Of a DNA stretch of 64,000 nt, positions 16,455 to 28,373 are shown piece by piece. The stretch lies in contig NZ_JAENIJ010000020.1 in the NCBI RefSeq assembly GCF_016595435.1, forward strand, positions 30,957 through 94,956. Direction: 5' to 3'. The DNA comes from Luteolibacter pohnpeiensis (GTDB lineage: Bacteria; Verrucomicrobiota; Verrucomicrobiia; Verrucomicrobiales; Akkermansiaceae). The stretch's first letter is position 1. Each line of letters begins with the position of its first letter. The notes below the pieces were generated by a model. It was given only the letters and a program-made list of their open reading frames with translations. It was not told the origin of the DNA and did not search any database. A program made the translations under genes and the position numbers.

Positions 16455-19157
16455 TCATGGTCGATGCTCCATTTCTTCCTCCAGCAGGCGCTTCAGAAGT
16501 GGCGCGAAGCGATTGTAGAACAAGCCCAGCAAGATCAACGCAAGCCCGAGCACCGAGAAGGAGGCGACCCGCATGAACGCGTTGAAATCCCAAACATCGA
16601 CCGCGAAAACCTTGATTAAGGATGCCGCCAGCAAGACGAATCCGACTTGGCGAAACCCGAGCAAACGCCGCCAAAGCCCGATGCTGACAAAGGCAAACCC
16701 GAGCATCGCCCAGAGCACTGCCGTTCCATTCCAGTCGAGACGCATGACCAGCATTTGAGTGGACCAAAGCGAGGTGAGTGCCGCGACCCAAATGCCCAGC
16801 AAGTGCGAACCACGCCGCCAGGTGATGGCAATAGCGAGTGAGGCGGCGATCACGGCTGCGCCTGACCAAGCCGTCTCAAGAGCCACTTGCCAAGGCCCCA
16901 TGATCAATGCCGCCACCACGCCAAGCCACCCGATGGCGGCGAAACCAGCGGCTTCGGTCACAATCGGACGTTTGATGATGGTTGAAATTAGGATGAGCGC
17001 CAGCGCAGTGCCCGCCAGGAGGTCCGCATGATATTCAGGACTGAACAGGTAGCAGCCGTAGACGAATCCGAGAAACGCCGTGATCCGCGCGGGTGGAATG
17101 GCGACGAGGCTTTCGGATTTTCGAACCAGCATCACGCCAATCTCTGCCAGAGCGATGGCGGTGATCATGAATGGAACAAACGGCGCCAGCGGATCATGGT
17201 AGCCGGTCTCGATCAGGGCGGCCAATGGAAGAAATACCGCAGAGATCGCAAGTGTCGGGCAACGCAGAGCTTTGCCGATCAGGAGGAGGATCAAGCCAGC
17301 GCCTGCGACCGTGAGAACGATCAGCTCCGTGGAGAGATTCAGCTGATGGATGAAATTCCAGGACGAGATCGCGGTCACCCCCGCAAAGGCGGATGCTTGA
17401 AGGATCGAATCGATCGATTTTTCACCGAAACGGTGCCACAGCCAGCATCCGGCGAGCATCAGCGGAAATGCCACATAGGTCGAGATTCCGAGCCCGGAAA
17501 TCGAGACGATCAAAAGCGCAGCAGCAAGGAAAAGCAGAACCGAATACTGCATCGCGACCATGCGGATTTTCCGATTCAGAAACAGCGCTACGGCGGAAAG
17601 AACCGTGGCGACGCCAACGGTCACCGGAAATCTCAAGGACGGTTCAAGCCGCCAACACCAACTGGCCAGCGCGGTGACACTGGCCAGATAGAATACCGCT
17701 GACGAAAGGATGGGCTTCCAAGCGAATCGCTGCTCGTCCTGGTTCAGGCCTAGCTGCAGCACCACCCCGGAAATGGCCATGACCAACGCTGCCAACCCTG
17801 CGCTCCAGACAGGCGCGGGTTCGGGTGAACCGATCAATAACAAGGTCGATCCGAGCGCGGTGATGAAGGTGAAAACCAATTCCGGCTTGGTCTTGAAGCG
17901 GAAAAACGCGAGCGCCAGCAGCAGCGACTCAACCGCCAAGGCAAGCGGGAGCTGGTTGCCATCGAGTTTCATCGCAAGCGCCAGAGTGATCAGTGCGAGC
18001 CCTTGGCTGATGTCGACTGAGCCGACGATTTGCTGCTGGCGGCGGCACCATGAGCCAAGTATCAGCAAAACCGCGCCAAAAACGGCGGGAACCAGCCAGT
18101 AAGCAGATCGGTCGTTTTCCGCGATCCATACGGCGGAAAACAGCAGGAAAAACGCAGCATTGTTGGCTCCGGTGAACCACGCCCGGCCACGATCGGATAG
18201 AGTTTCCCTGAAGCGCCCCAGCACCCCGGGGAGCGAAAAGATCACCCAGGTCGGGACTAAAAACCACATGCTCGCCTGATCGGTCGGTTGGCCATGAGCT
18301 CCCTGAAGAACTTGCCACACGGTGAACGAAACATAGGTGCCCACCATCGATGCGATTCCCGGTCCGGCCCAGCCGGGGCGCAGCATGAACATCAGTCCGG
18401 TCAACGCCAGAATCACATTCGAGACGCAGGAAAGCCAGCCGATCGGCTGCAGGATTGTGGCGTAGGACGCGAGCAGCAGCCCGAGCACGGCGGTTGCCTT
18501 TGCATTGCGAATCCACGAAATGCCGGCCATCGCCCCGGCGGACACGAGCAACAGAATCCCCGCAAACACCGGGCTGTCGATGACGCGCAGGCGTTCGACA
18601 TGATGCGCGGCAAAGCAGCAGTAGTAGAAAAACGCCAGGCCTCCCGCCATCACCACCTCGCCGTAGGCGTGAAGGTGCTCGCGTTTCGCCAGTCGGCGGC
18701 CCGTTTCGGTCAGCAAGCCTGCGAGGAGAAACAATCCCGTCAGGCGCAGTCCGTTCGGCAGATCGTGAATCCAATTCCGATAGGCAAAATTTCCTAACAG
18801 AACCAAGCCGGTGAGCAGCAGGACAATGCCGATCCGGACCAGCCAGGTGCGGCCAAATTGCAATTCGAACGATTCGCCTGCGGGCTTTTTCGGCAAGGGC
18901 GGGGGAGTCGACGGTTGAGGAGCCTGTTTCGGCGAAATTTCAGCCATCGGAACCAGCATGGGGGCAGGCTCAGGAACTGGCTCCGCTGCTGGAATGTCAG
19001 CCACGGGCGGATTCTCAAAATTCTCAAGAACATCGAGTTTCGAAAGCCTTGTGTTGAATTCGTCCAACTCCCGCTCGTGGCGGATTTTCATGACCTCCAA
19101 TTCATGCCGCAGCTTCAGGATTTCCTGTTGGATGGGGGAACTTGCGTCTTCGGGCAC
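16455..19157 (-). CDS. DUF2339 polytopic membrane protein, 900 aa
   Basis: A very large membrane protein of the DUF2339 family. It starts with a coiled coil (LKLRHELEVMKIRHERELDEF), then a Pro/Ala-rich linker to about residue 90, then WLVRIGIVLLLTGLVLLGNF, the conserved entry to the membrane domain. About 25-28 hydrophobic helices fill the rest, and it ends with a short basic/acidic tail. Function unknown; DUF2339 proteins have been linked to envelope or cell-surface processes only loosely. It precedes the nucleotidyltransferase gene on the same strand, consistent with but not proving a surface polysaccharide role. Confidence 0.85.
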   Translation of the reverse strand: MPEDASSPIQQEILKLRHELEVMKIRHERELDEFNTRLSKLDVLENFENPPVADIPAAEPVPEPAPMLVPMAEISPKQAPQPSTPPPLPKKPAGESFELQFGRTWLVRIGIVLLLTGLVLLGNFAYRNWIHDLPNGLRLTGLFLLAGLLTETGRRLAKREHLHAYGEVVMAGGLAFFYYCCFAAHHVERLRVIDSPVFAGILLLVSAGAMAGISWIRNAKATAVLGLLLASYATILQPIGWLSCVSNVILALTGLMFMLRPGWAGPGIASMVGTYVSFTVWQVLQGAHGQPTDQASMWFLVPTWVIFSLPGVLGRFRETLSDRGRAWFTGANNAAFFLLFSAVWIAENDRSAYWLVPAVFGAVLLILGSWCRRQQQIVGSVDISQGLALITLALAMKLDGNQLPLALAVESLLLALAFFRFKTKPELVFTFITALGSTLLLIGSPEPAPVWSAGLAALVMAISGVVLQLGLNQDEQRFAWKPILSSAVFYLASVTALASWCWRLEPSLRFPVTVGVATVLSAVALFLNRKIRMVAMQYSVLLFLAAALLIVSISGLGISTYVAFPLMLAGCWLWHRFGEKSIDSILQASAFAGVTAISSWNFIHQLNLSTELIVLTVAGAGLILLLIGKALRCPTLAISAVFLPLAALIETGYHDPLAPFVPFMITAIALAEIGVMLVRKSESLVAIPPARITAFLGFVYGCYLFSPEYHADLLAGTALALILISTIIKRPIVTEAAGFAAIGWLGVVAALIMGPWQVALETAWSGAAVIAASLAIAITWRRGSHLLGIWVAALTSLWSTQMLVMRLDWNGTAVLWAMLGFAFVSIGLWRRLLGFRQVGFVLLAASLIKVFAVDVWDFNAFMRVASFSVLGLALILLGLFYNRFAPLLKRLLEEEMEHRP

Positions 19158-19263
19158 GGTGTTAAACTAATCGGTTTTCCAAAATGGCGAAGCGCAAATC
19201 TCATGATTCAGAGACAGGCTTCTGGACAAACGGCAACTGCTGTTGCATGGAGGGAAGGCTGTT

Positions 19264-19920
19264 ATGAATTTGGATCTCTCGTCACGTTCACCCCTTTGTC
19301 ACACTCATCGTGAGGAAGTGGCGAATGTCATGACCCATGCCGCCGGAGTGCTTCTCAGCATTGCCGCGCTGGTTGGGATGATTCTTGCGGCGCAAGGCAG
19401 CGCCCTCGCCGTGGTATCGGTCACGGTGTTTGGAGCTTCGCTGATTTTGCTCTACCTCTCTTCCACGCTTTACCACGTTTTCACCACGGTCCGGACCAAG
19501 CAGTTCTTCCAAATGCTGGATCATGCCTGCATTTACCTGCTGATCGCCGGATCCTACACGCCGGTGACCCTGATTTCTTTGAAGGGGCCGTGGGGATGGA
19601 GTTTGTTCGGAGCGGTCTGGGGGCTGGCCATCGCCGGTGTGATGGTGAAAACGCTGATCCCCGGTAAAAAAGACCACTGGATCTCGACCGCACTCTACGT
19701 GGTGATGGGGTGGCTGGTGGTGATCGCCATTGGTCCCCTGCTCAAGGCCCTGCCATTTGCCGGACTGGCCTGGTTGGTGGCTGGTGGTTTGAGCTACACG
19801 CTAGGGGTCGTGTTTTTCGCGTGGACGAGTCTGCGTTTCCATCATGCGATCTGGCATTTGTTCGTGTTGGGCGGGAGCGCCTGCCACGTGGTGGCTGTCT
19901 GGTTTTACGTCCTCAACTGA
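19264..19920 (+). CDS. Hemolysin III / PAQR family membrane protein
   Basis: A seven-helix membrane protein of the hemolysin III (YqfA) branch of the PAQR superfamily, proposed metal-dependent membrane hydrolases. Motifs: REEVANVMTHAAGVLLSI at the N-terminus, LLYLSSTLYHVF with the conserved Ser and His, FFQMLDHACIYLLIAGSYTP with the Asp-His pair, and the C-terminal LRFHHAIWHLFVLGGSACH with three His. The ATG at 19264 has AGGGAAGG five bases upstream, so I prefer it to an in-frame ATG at 19243. It is 6 bp upstream of mutM and likely co-transcribed with it. Confidence 0.9.
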   Translation: MNLDLSSRSPLCHTHREEVANVMTHAAGVLLSIAALVGMILAAQGSALAVVSVTVFGASLILLYLSSTLYHVFTTVRTKQFFQMLDHACIYLLIAGSYTPVTLISLKGPWGWSLFGAVWGLAIAGVMVKTLIPGKKDHWISTALYVVMGWLVVIAIGPLLKALPFAGLAWLVAGGLSYTLGVVFFAWTSLRFHHAIWHLFVLGGSACHVVAVWFYVLN

Positions 19921-19926
19921 ACGATC

Positions 19927-20745
19927 GTGCCAGAGCTGCCAGAAGTGGAAACCACGCGGTGTGGGATCGAGCCGCATCTTACCGGGGCGCAGATTCAGGA
20001 AGTCATCGTGAAACGATACGACCTGCGCTGGCCGGTGTCGGATTCGGTCGCGGAACTGGAACAGCGGACCTTCATCGGCGTGACCCGCCGCTCGAAGTAC
20101 CTGCTGTTGGCGGTGAATGATGGCTCGACCCTGCTGATCCATCTGGGGATGTCCGGCAGTTTGCGGGTGATCGATCCTGCGGAAGCCTGGAAAAAGCACG
20201 ATCATTTCGCCGTCACGCTATCCACCGGCATGCAGCTGCGGTTTCATGATCCCCGCCGGTTCGGAGTGATTCTTCATCTGAAATCCGAAAGTCCTTTCGA
20301 GCATCCACTGCTGGCCAGTCTCGGTCCGGAGCCGCTGGGCGATGGTTTTAGCGCGACCTATTTGAAAAGCATCTGCTCCACCCGGAAATCCGCGATCAAG
20401 CAGGTCATCATGGACGGCAAGGTGGTGGTGGGTGTGGGAAATATCTACGCCTCCGAAGCGCTTTTCCGCGCGGGAATCCGACCACAGACACAGGCTTGTC
20501 GGCTTTCTCTGCCAAGACTGGAACGGCTGGTCAGTTCCATACGCGAGGTGCTTTCTGATGCCATTTCCGCAGGCGGCACCACCCTCAGGGATTTTCTGAA
20601 ATCCGACGGCCAGCCCGGCTATTTCCGGCAAAAGCTATTTGTCTACGATCGGAAAGGCGAGCCGTGCCTGGTTTGCGGCACCGAGATCCGCCACGCGGTG
20701 CAGGGCCAGCGCTCCACCTATTGGTGCCCGACCTGCCAGAAATAA
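19927..20745 (+). CDS. mutM: Formamidopyrimidine-DNA glycosylase
   Basis: A 272-residue bifunctional DNA glycosylase/AP lyase that removes 8-oxoguanine and FaPy lesions. The start is GTG at 19927, giving the required N-terminal PELPEVETTRCGIEPHL: after Met removal Pro is the nucleophile and Glu the proton relay. It also shows LLIHLGMSGSLR, GVGNIYASEALFRAGI with the H2TH motif, and a C-terminal zinc finger CLVCGTEIRHAVQGQRSTYW-CPTC with four Cys. It follows the hemolysin III gene by 6 bp. Confidence 0.96.
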   Translation: MPELPEVETTRCGIEPHLTGAQIQEVIVKRYDLRWPVSDSVAELEQRTFIGVTRRSKYLLLAVNDGSTLLIHLGMSGSLRVIDPAEAWKKHDHFAVTLSTGMQLRFHDPRRFGVILHLKSESPFEHPLLASLGPEPLGDGFSATYLKSICSTRKSAIKQVIMDGKVVVGVGNIYASEALFRAGIRPQTQACRLSLPRLERLVSSIREVLSDAISAGGTTLRDFLKSDGQPGYFRQKLFVYDRKGEPCLVCGTEIRHAVQGQRSTYWCPTCQK

Positions 20746-20814
20746 CCGCGGAAAAATCATCATCCCGCAGAAGTTTCACTCGCAGCGGTGGCGCGGACTT
20801 CGCACGCTCGCGGC

Positions 20815-21588
20815 ATGAAAAATCTGGCCTTTTTAGGAGGTGTCATGGCGGTGCTTGTTTCCTTTGCTCAAGCCAATGAATGCGCGGAAACGATGATGAA
20901 TGCGACGTTCAAGCTCTTCAACAAGGACTCCACGGCGACGTGCTTTTTGATCCAGGATCAATCCCAGGTCTTTATCGTTTCCGCAGGCCACACGTTCGAA
21001 AAATCTTCCGGACGCACCTCAATCCTCGTGCTCCGTGAGTTGGATGGTGACAAGGACTACGAGCGCAAGGACGTCAAAGTCCAGATCCGCAGTGACGGCA
21101 AGCCGCTCTGGACCAAGAATCCGGACTACGATGTCGCGGTCATGCCGGTGAAGCTGGACCTGCCGGAAAATGCGACTTTGCCGATCTCCTCATTGATCGA
21201 AAAAGATCTCCCGGGCTTTGGCGACGACACCATCCTGCTGACGTATCCCGCCCGCGTCGAAGCCAACGAAGCCGGCTTCCCGCTCGCACGTCGTGCACTG
21301 GTCGCGAGCTACCCTGCGAAGTCATTGGAAAAACAACCAACCTTCATGCTCGATGTCACCTCATGGGATGGCGACAGCGGCGGCCCGGTCTTCATCGATA
21401 ATGGCCAGGGCAAACCGGCGATCTACGGCCTGGTGATTGAGCGCATCAACCACATCGAAAACATCACCGGCGAGCGCGAAACCCGCCGGATTGAGACGGC
21501 GATGGGACTGAGCCGGGCGGTGCATGCATCGGTGATTCTGCAAACGATCCGGCTGGCCCAGTCCAAGGGGGCTCACAAAGAGTCCTGA
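20815..21588 (+). CDS. Secreted trypsin-like serine protease
   Basis: A 257-residue chymotrypsin-fold protein. The signal peptide starts MKNLAFLGGVMAVLVSFAQA; the ATG at 20815 is preferred because it opens this signal. The triad is visible: His in VFIVSAGHTFEK (about residue 59), Asp in NPDYDVAVMPV (about 105) and Ser in WDGDSGGPVFI (about 188). The first block lacks the usual TAAHC pattern but keeps the His after a small-residue run. No PDZ domain. It may act in the periplasm or outside. It ends 8 bp from the convergent M60 peptidase gene. Confidence 0.83.
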   Translation: MKNLAFLGGVMAVLVSFAQANECAETMMNATFKLFNKDSTATCFLIQDQSQVFIVSAGHTFEKSSGRTSILVLRELDGDKDYERKDVKVQIRSDGKPLWTKNPDYDVAVMPVKLDLPENATLPISSLIEKDLPGFGDDTILLTYPARVEANEAGFPLARRALVASYPAKSLEKQPTFMLDVTSWDGDSGGPVFIDNGQGKPAIYGLVIERINHIENITGERETRRIETAMGLSRAVHASVILQTIRLAQSKGAHKES

Positions 21589-21596
21589 TCTGGAAT

Positions 21597-23810
21597 TCAG
21601 GGCTCCCAGGCTTCGAAGTCAGAGAGCTGCTTCTTGGTCGATGGTGAAACGTAGAAGTGCACGCTTTCAAAATAAGCGGAAACATCCCGTTTCACCGTCT
21701 GGCCGTAGCGCAGCACCAGATGGTCCTGCCGTTCATCCGACGAATACCGGGGGGCATCGCCGTGTTTGGTGTCTTCCTTCCAGTAGCTGCTGAACATCCG
21801 CGTCAGGCTGTCCATGCCAAACGCATCAATGAGTGGCAGGAATACTGAAATGTTGACCCATGGATCGGCAGATTCCCCGTCGCGGCGGCGTTTGAGCAGC
21901 TCATCGGGATGGGCAAGCGATTCATGACCCAGCTTGGGATCGCGCTTGGGAAAAATCGCCGCATAGGCGGACATCGTGAACAAATTGACGGTGGATTCGG
22001 TGAATCCGTCCGGCGTGATGCACTGTGGTTGGTGATCGTGGCCGATTTCGTGGAAAAAGCCCCAGTTGCCTTTTTCCTCCAGGGTTTTCAGATCCAGCGC
22101 CTCCTTCGCCTGCGGCAGGAAGGCCATGATCGGGTAGCCGGAGTGCATGAAGCCATAGGCGATTTGGCGGTCGAAACTGATGCGCATTGGCTCCAGTCGG
22201 GTGCCGGTGTAGCCGCCGAATTTCCACTCCGCATCCATCACTTTTTGCCAGAACTCGGTCAGTCCCTGCGGATTCCTTGCCTTGCGGGCGTCGCTTGTGG
22301 GCACGTAGAGGCACAGCGTGCCGAAGTCCATTTCCGTCCACGGTGCAGGCTTGGCCAGTTCCTTTTTCCAATCCGCCTGTGACATGCCGGGCCGCCACCA
22401 GGGCATCTCGATGCCGCCGCTGATGGTCAGGCTTTGCAGGTCGGGCGATGGCAATTTTTCGAACGTGCGGATGATATAGCCGAAGGTTGTCACCCGCAGG
22501 TCGCCTTGATTTGCCCCGGTGGGGACCTCAATGTAAATGCCGCCGCCAAATGGGTTGCCAACGGTCACCTCTGGCTGGTTGAGCGCGAAGTGATTCGCCA
22601 CCACCGGGAATCGCTGAAGGCTGCCGGCGGTGTTGCTGCCGGGTTGTGAGACATTGTCTGTCTGGGTGCCGATGCGAACTTGTAGCCCCATTTTGCGGAG
22701 GCGGGAAGGCACGTGAATCGTGATCGCTTCGCCCGGGGCCGCATACAATCCGGTCGCCTGCCAACGCGGTTGGTTGAGATTGATTTGAACCTCGCGATCC
22801 TCCACCCGTTCGGCATCCGCTGGAATGTCACCCATCAGAACCTTCGCGCTCGGATGAGGGAGCAGGGCTTCCACGGGCAGTTTGATGTAGGCATTGGCCC
22901 GCCGAGTGATGGTTTGATTCTCTTCTTTGGTGGCAACTTTGAATGGATTCTTGCGATCCGGATTCATCCCATGAGCCCAGGCGACCAGTTCCTGGACCGT
23001 ACCGAAGCCACCGAGATCAACCCTGCGGTCCAGCTTCGGCAAATCCTCGATCGTCAGCGCCGGATGCGCGGCAGGGGCCGCCTGCAATGGGGGTTCACCC
23101 TTGCGGATGTTGAAAATCATCCGGCCAAGCGTGAGCGCGTTCTCCACCGTCGAGCCATCGTTGCCTTCGGAAAAATGAGCCAGCAACTTGGTCACTTCCG
23201 GATTTTTCGCCAATCCGGCGATCGCCTGGTCATTGGCCGGGCCGTTGGCGATCGTTGGGGTGAGGAGCTGGATGTAGGTATCCGTCAGATCAAATTCCCG
23301 CGTGTTGTTGCGGATGCGGATGCCGGTGGTTTTTGGCAGCTTGTCACCCGGACCATTCTCGATGCGTTGCCACAGATCGGCCAGCAGCTGCAGCATCAGA
23401 TCTGGATGATCCTGAGCCAGGGTGCCACCGGCGGTGTGGCCTTCGTTCAGGGCAAACAGGCCGTGCAGAAAGGCACGGACATCTGGCTCTGCCTTGTTCG
23501 GGCTTGTGGAAATGTCCTGGTCCACCATTTCCAGAGAGCGCACGATTTCCGGAGCAACTTCGGAAAGTTTGGCGCTTTTCTGTTCCACCGGGGCAGCGGG
23601 TTGCGAGAAAACCGTCGCGGGCGCTGCATAGAGCGTCGCGAATACAGCTGCCGCCAAGCCTGTCTGAAGCCAGGTTCGGCATCGGCAGGATCGCTGCGGC
23701 GGTGGAGTGAATGGTGAGAAAACTTGGGACTTACTGCGGACGGGGGAAAGACGTTCAGTCAATGGAGCAAAGTGTATGATTTTTGTAGAAATCAAGGCAC
23801 AGCGCATCAC
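21597..23810 (-). CDS. Peptidase M60 (enhancin-like) family metalloprotease
   Basis: A 737-residue secreted metallopeptidase. A hydrophobic segment (TGLAAAVFATLYAAPATVF) lies after an unusually long, basic N-terminus of about 50 residues; I see no better start codon between them. The catalytic block GFFHEIGHDHQP (HExxH, first His at residue 587) is followed about 12 residues later by GFTESTVNLFTM, the gluzincin Glu helix of M60. The preceding beta-sandwich contains VRIGTQTDNVS and VGNPFGGGIYIEVP typical of the family. M60 enzymes degrade mucin-type O-glycoproteins in gut bacteria; here the substrate is inferred. The gene stands alone. Confidence 0.92.
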   Translation of the reverse strand: MMRCALISTKIIHFAPLTERLSPVRSKSQVFSPFTPPPQRSCRCRTWLQTGLAAAVFATLYAAPATVFSQPAAPVEQKSAKLSEVAPEIVRSLEMVDQDISTSPNKAEPDVRAFLHGLFALNEGHTAGGTLAQDHPDLMLQLLADLWQRIENGPGDKLPKTTGIRIRNNTREFDLTDTYIQLLTPTIANGPANDQAIAGLAKNPEVTKLLAHFSEGNDGSTVENALTLGRMIFNIRKGEPPLQAAPAAHPALTIEDLPKLDRRVDLGGFGTVQELVAWAHGMNPDRKNPFKVATKEENQTITRRANAYIKLPVEALLPHPSAKVLMGDIPADAERVEDREVQINLNQPRWQATGLYAAPGEAITIHVPSRLRKMGLQVRIGTQTDNVSQPGSNTAGSLQRFPVVANHFALNQPEVTVGNPFGGGIYIEVPTGANQGDLRVTTFGYIIRTFEKLPSPDLQSLTISGGIEMPWWRPGMSQADWKKELAKPAPWTEMDFGTLCLYVPTSDARKARNPQGLTEFWQKVMDAEWKFGGYTGTRLEPMRISFDRQIAYGFMHSGYPIMAFLPQAKEALDLKTLEEKGNWGFFHEIGHDHQPQCITPDGFTESTVNLFTMSAYAAIFPKRDPKLGHESLAHPDELLKRRRDGESADPWVNISVFLPLIDAFGMDSLTRMFSSYWKEDTKHGDAPRYSSDERQDHLVLRYGQTVKRDVSAYFESVHFYVSPSTKKQLSDFEAWEP

Positions 23811-23944
23811 GGCGAGACACTGAAGATCAGGAACAGCCGATTTTCAGTCCTTGCGCGGTGCAGGTGCCTTGCGTGGGTTCAACGGGGATGAAGCTTCAGT
23901 GTCGCTGAAGCGTGGATAGAACTACTGCAATCCGAACCGGTTGC

Positions 23945-23981
23945 AAAAAAAATCCGCAGCACCGTGCAGGCACTGCGGATT
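23945..23981 (-). terminator. Rho-independent terminator downstream of sdhA
   Basis: AATCCGCAG (23951-23959) and CTGCGGATT (23973-23981) form a perfect 9-bp stem with a 13-nt loop. On the minus strand a run of eight T follows directly. It sits 34 bp after the sdhA stop, so it closes the sdhC-sdhA transcript. Confidence 0.88.
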
Positions 23982-24014
23982 GAAATCGATTTCGAATCGG
24001 GAAACGAACGCCGA

Positions 24015-25985
<1,971 letters not shown>

Positions 25986-26012
25986 GAGCGTGGGGAAGGT
26001 TGGGAGTGCCTG

Positions 26013-26726
26013 TCAGCGACCGAACTTGAAGAAATAAATGGCGACCGGGATGGACATGAATCCGGCCCAGATGACGAACGCGTAGATCTTTCCGCCGCAA
26101 CGGATGAGGTCCTGCGACTTTTTCGAGCGGAACCCGAGGGTTTGGAAAACCGACGAAACGCCGTGCGAAAGGTGGGAGCAAAGCAGACTCAGCGCGACCA
26201 TGTAGAAGAACACGGCGGGGAACCAGGAGAAGCCGTCGATCACCATTTTCCAGGCGTCCTGGCGCTGCAAGCCGGTCTCGGCGAAATACTCGGGGTCGAT
26301 GTAGTCGTTGTAGCTGTTCGAGAAGCGCACCGTGAAGTGCAGCAAGTGGTAAATGACGAAGGCCAGGATTGTTAGGCCGGTCCACATCATGATGCGGGAG
26401 GAAAGGGTGGCCTGGATCGTGTTCTTGTTCTGGTATTGCTCGCGCGCGCTGCGGTTTTGGATCGTCAGCTGAATGGTGGCGATCACGTGGGCGACGAGGC
26501 AGGCCAGCAGCACCAGGCGGGCGACCCAGACGCCCATGCCGTGTCCGACTTCATGCAGGAAGACCGCATAGCTGTTAAAGGCTTCGCGACCGACGAAAAC
26601 CAGAAGGTTTCCGATAAGGTGGCCGGCGAGGAAGAGAAACAGGACAATGCCGGTGAGGGCGACGATGTACTTTTTCCCAAGTGATGAGTTCCAAATGGCG
26701 GAAAAACTGCGGGTTAGGGCGTTCAT
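26013..26726 (-). CDS. sdhC: Succinate dehydrogenase cytochrome b558 subunit
   Basis: A 237-residue membrane anchor with five predicted helices that carries two heme b and links SdhA/B to the quinone pool. Motifs: SSLGKKYIVALTGIVLFLF, LAGHLIGNLLVF with a heme His, CLVAHVIATIQL with a second, VIYHLLHFTVRF with a third, and LLCSHLSHGVSSVFQTLG with a fourth. The ATG at 26726 (MNALTRSFSAIW) is preferred over an upstream in-frame start at 26798. First gene of sdhC-sdhA. A palindrome CGCCCGCGGGCG (26750-26761) lies just upstream in the divergent promoter region. Confidence 0.93.
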   Translation of the reverse strand: MNALTRSFSAIWNSSLGKKYIVALTGIVLFLFLAGHLIGNLLVFVGREAFNSYAVFLHEVGHGMGVWVARLVLLACLVAHVIATIQLTIQNRSAREQYQNKNTIQATLSSRIMMWTGLTILAFVIYHLLHFTVRFSNSYNDYIDPEYFAETGLQRQDAWKMVIDGFSWFPAVFFYMVALSLLCSHLSHGVSSVFQTLGFRSKKSQDLIRCGGKIYAFVIWAGFMSIPVAIYFFKFGR

Positions 26727-26894
26727 TGGTAGTGAAGACGGAGAAAAAACGCCCGCGGGCGGGCTGGCGCGCCCTTGATACGTTCCCGATTTCAGCATTT
26801 CAAGGGGAGACTGTCGCTAGATTGCGTTTCCTGGTTTGCAAACCCCGGTAAATCAAAGTTGGCCCGACAGCTGCTAACGCCTTATATACAACCC

Positions 26895-28331
26895 ATGGCA
26901 ATGTTTGATCTCTACAATCCTGGCAAATTTCATGATGAGATGTTTTGCGAAAATGGTGAGGTCAGACCGTTCTGCGCGCCACTGTTTGAACGTTTTGGAA
27001 AGCTTTCCGAGCGCGATTTCCTGACCCGGAAGAGCAATTCGGAACTCTATTTCCTCCGCCAGGGCATCACTTTCAACGTCTATCACGATAACCGCGGCAC
27101 CGAGCGGATTTTCCCGTTCGATCCGGTTCCGCGCGTGATCCCCGCCGATGAATGGGCGCATCTGGAAGCCGGGCTCACCCAGCGCATCATCGCGCTGAAC
27201 CTGTTCCTGCATGATATTTATCACGATCAGCAGATCCTGAAGGACGGCGTGATCCCGCGCTTTTACATCGAGCAGGCAAAGCACTACCGCCCGGAATTCC
27301 GCGGCGTGGACGTGCCAAAGGACATCTACATCCACATTTGCGGCAGTGACCTGATCCGTGGCTCGGACGGCGTTTACTACGTGCTGGAGGACAATGGCCG
27401 CTGCCCATCCGGTGCCTCCTATTTGCTGGAAAACCGCAACGCCCTGAAGCGTGCGTTCCCGGGAATTTTCGATTCGATGGGCGTCCGTCCGGTCGATTCC
27501 TACCCGCGCGACCTGCTCAACATGCTGCACTACATCTCGCCCCGCCGGGATGTGAACCCGGTCTGCGTGCTCTTGACGCCCGGTTGTCATAACAGTGCCT
27601 ACTTCGAGCACTGCTACCTCGCCCGCGAAATGGGCATCGAGATCGTGGAAGGCCGCGACCTCGTCGTGGTGGATAATTTCGTTTACATGCGCACCACCCA
27701 CGGCCTGGTCCGGGTGGATGTGATCTACCGGCGTATCGATGACGATTTCATCGATCCCGTGGTGTTCCGCAAGGACTCGGTGCTCGGCGTTCCGGGGCTG
27801 ATGAATGCCTACCGCCATGGCAATGTCGCGCTGGCCAATGCCGTCGGCACCGGCGTGGCGGATGATAAAGTGACCTATTACTTCGTGCCGAAGATGATCG
27901 AATACTACCTCGGTCAGGAGCCGATCCTGCCGAACGTGCCGACCTATCTGGCCTCTGAGGAAGAGGATCGAAAATACATCCTCAGTCACTTGTCGGAATT
28001 GGTCGTGAAGGCGGCCAATGAATCCGGCGGCTACGGCATGCTGATGGGGCCGACCGCCAGCAAGGAGGAGATCGAAAAATTCCGTCAGCTGATCATCGCA
28101 GACCCACGCAACTACATCGCCCAGCCTGTGATTTCCCTTTCGCGCAGCCCGACCTGGTGTGAAGGCGGAATTGAAGGCCGCCATATCGATCTCCGGCCGT
28201 ATATCATTTACGGTGAAGATGTGAAGATCGTGCCGGGAGGCTTGACGCGGGTGGCGCTCACCAAGGACTCTTTGGTGGTGAATTCGTCACAAGGCGGCGG
28301 CAGCAAGGACACCTGGGTGCTCCGCCAGTAA
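26895..28331 (+). CDS. Circularly permuted ATP-grasp family protein
   Basis: A 478-residue protein of the circularly permuted ATP-grasp type (DUF404/DUF407 family). Motifs: [59 protein letters not shown] with metal-binding acidic/Asn residues, [17 protein letters not shown], and the C-terminal [17 protein letters not shown] glycine-rich loop. These proteins are predicted peptide or amide ligases that couple ATP to amide bond formation on a small peptide or protein. First gene of a three-gene run with alpha-E and transglutaminase genes, the conserved arrangement for this family. ATG at 26895 fits the family start; a longer frame starts at 26775. Confidence 0.93.
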   Translation: MAMFDLYNPGKFHDEMFCENGEVRPFCAPLFERFGKLSERDFLTRKSNSELYFLRQGITFNVYHDNRGTERIFPFDPVPRVIPADEWAHLEAGLTQRIIALNLFLHDIYHDQQILKDGVIPRFYIEQAKHYRPEFRGVDVPKDIYIHICGSDLIRGSDGVYYVLEDNGRCPSGASYLLENRNALKRAFPGIFDSMGVRPVDSYPRDLLNMLHYISPRRDVNPVCVLLTPGCHNSAYFEHCYLAREMGIEIVEGRDLVVVDNFVYMRTTHGLVRVDVIYRRIDDDFIDPVVFRKDSVLGVPGLMNAYRHGNVALANAVGTGVADDKVTYYFVPKMIEYYLGQEPILPNVPTYLASEEEDRKYILSHLSELVVKAANESGGYGMLMGPTASKEEIEKFRQLIIADPRNYIAQPVISLSRSPTWCEGGIEGRHIDLRPYIIYGEDVKIVPGGLTRVALTKDSLVVNSSQGGGSKDTWVLRQ

Positions 28332-28373
28332 GGAATCGCTGCGTTTTCGATCAAAAAACCCCCTCGTATCTTC

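Noticed and set aside
26874..28184. A 436-codon open frame opposite the ATP-grasp gene.
   Set aside because: It is the antisense shadow of a well-conserved coding sequence with high GC and shows no family pattern.
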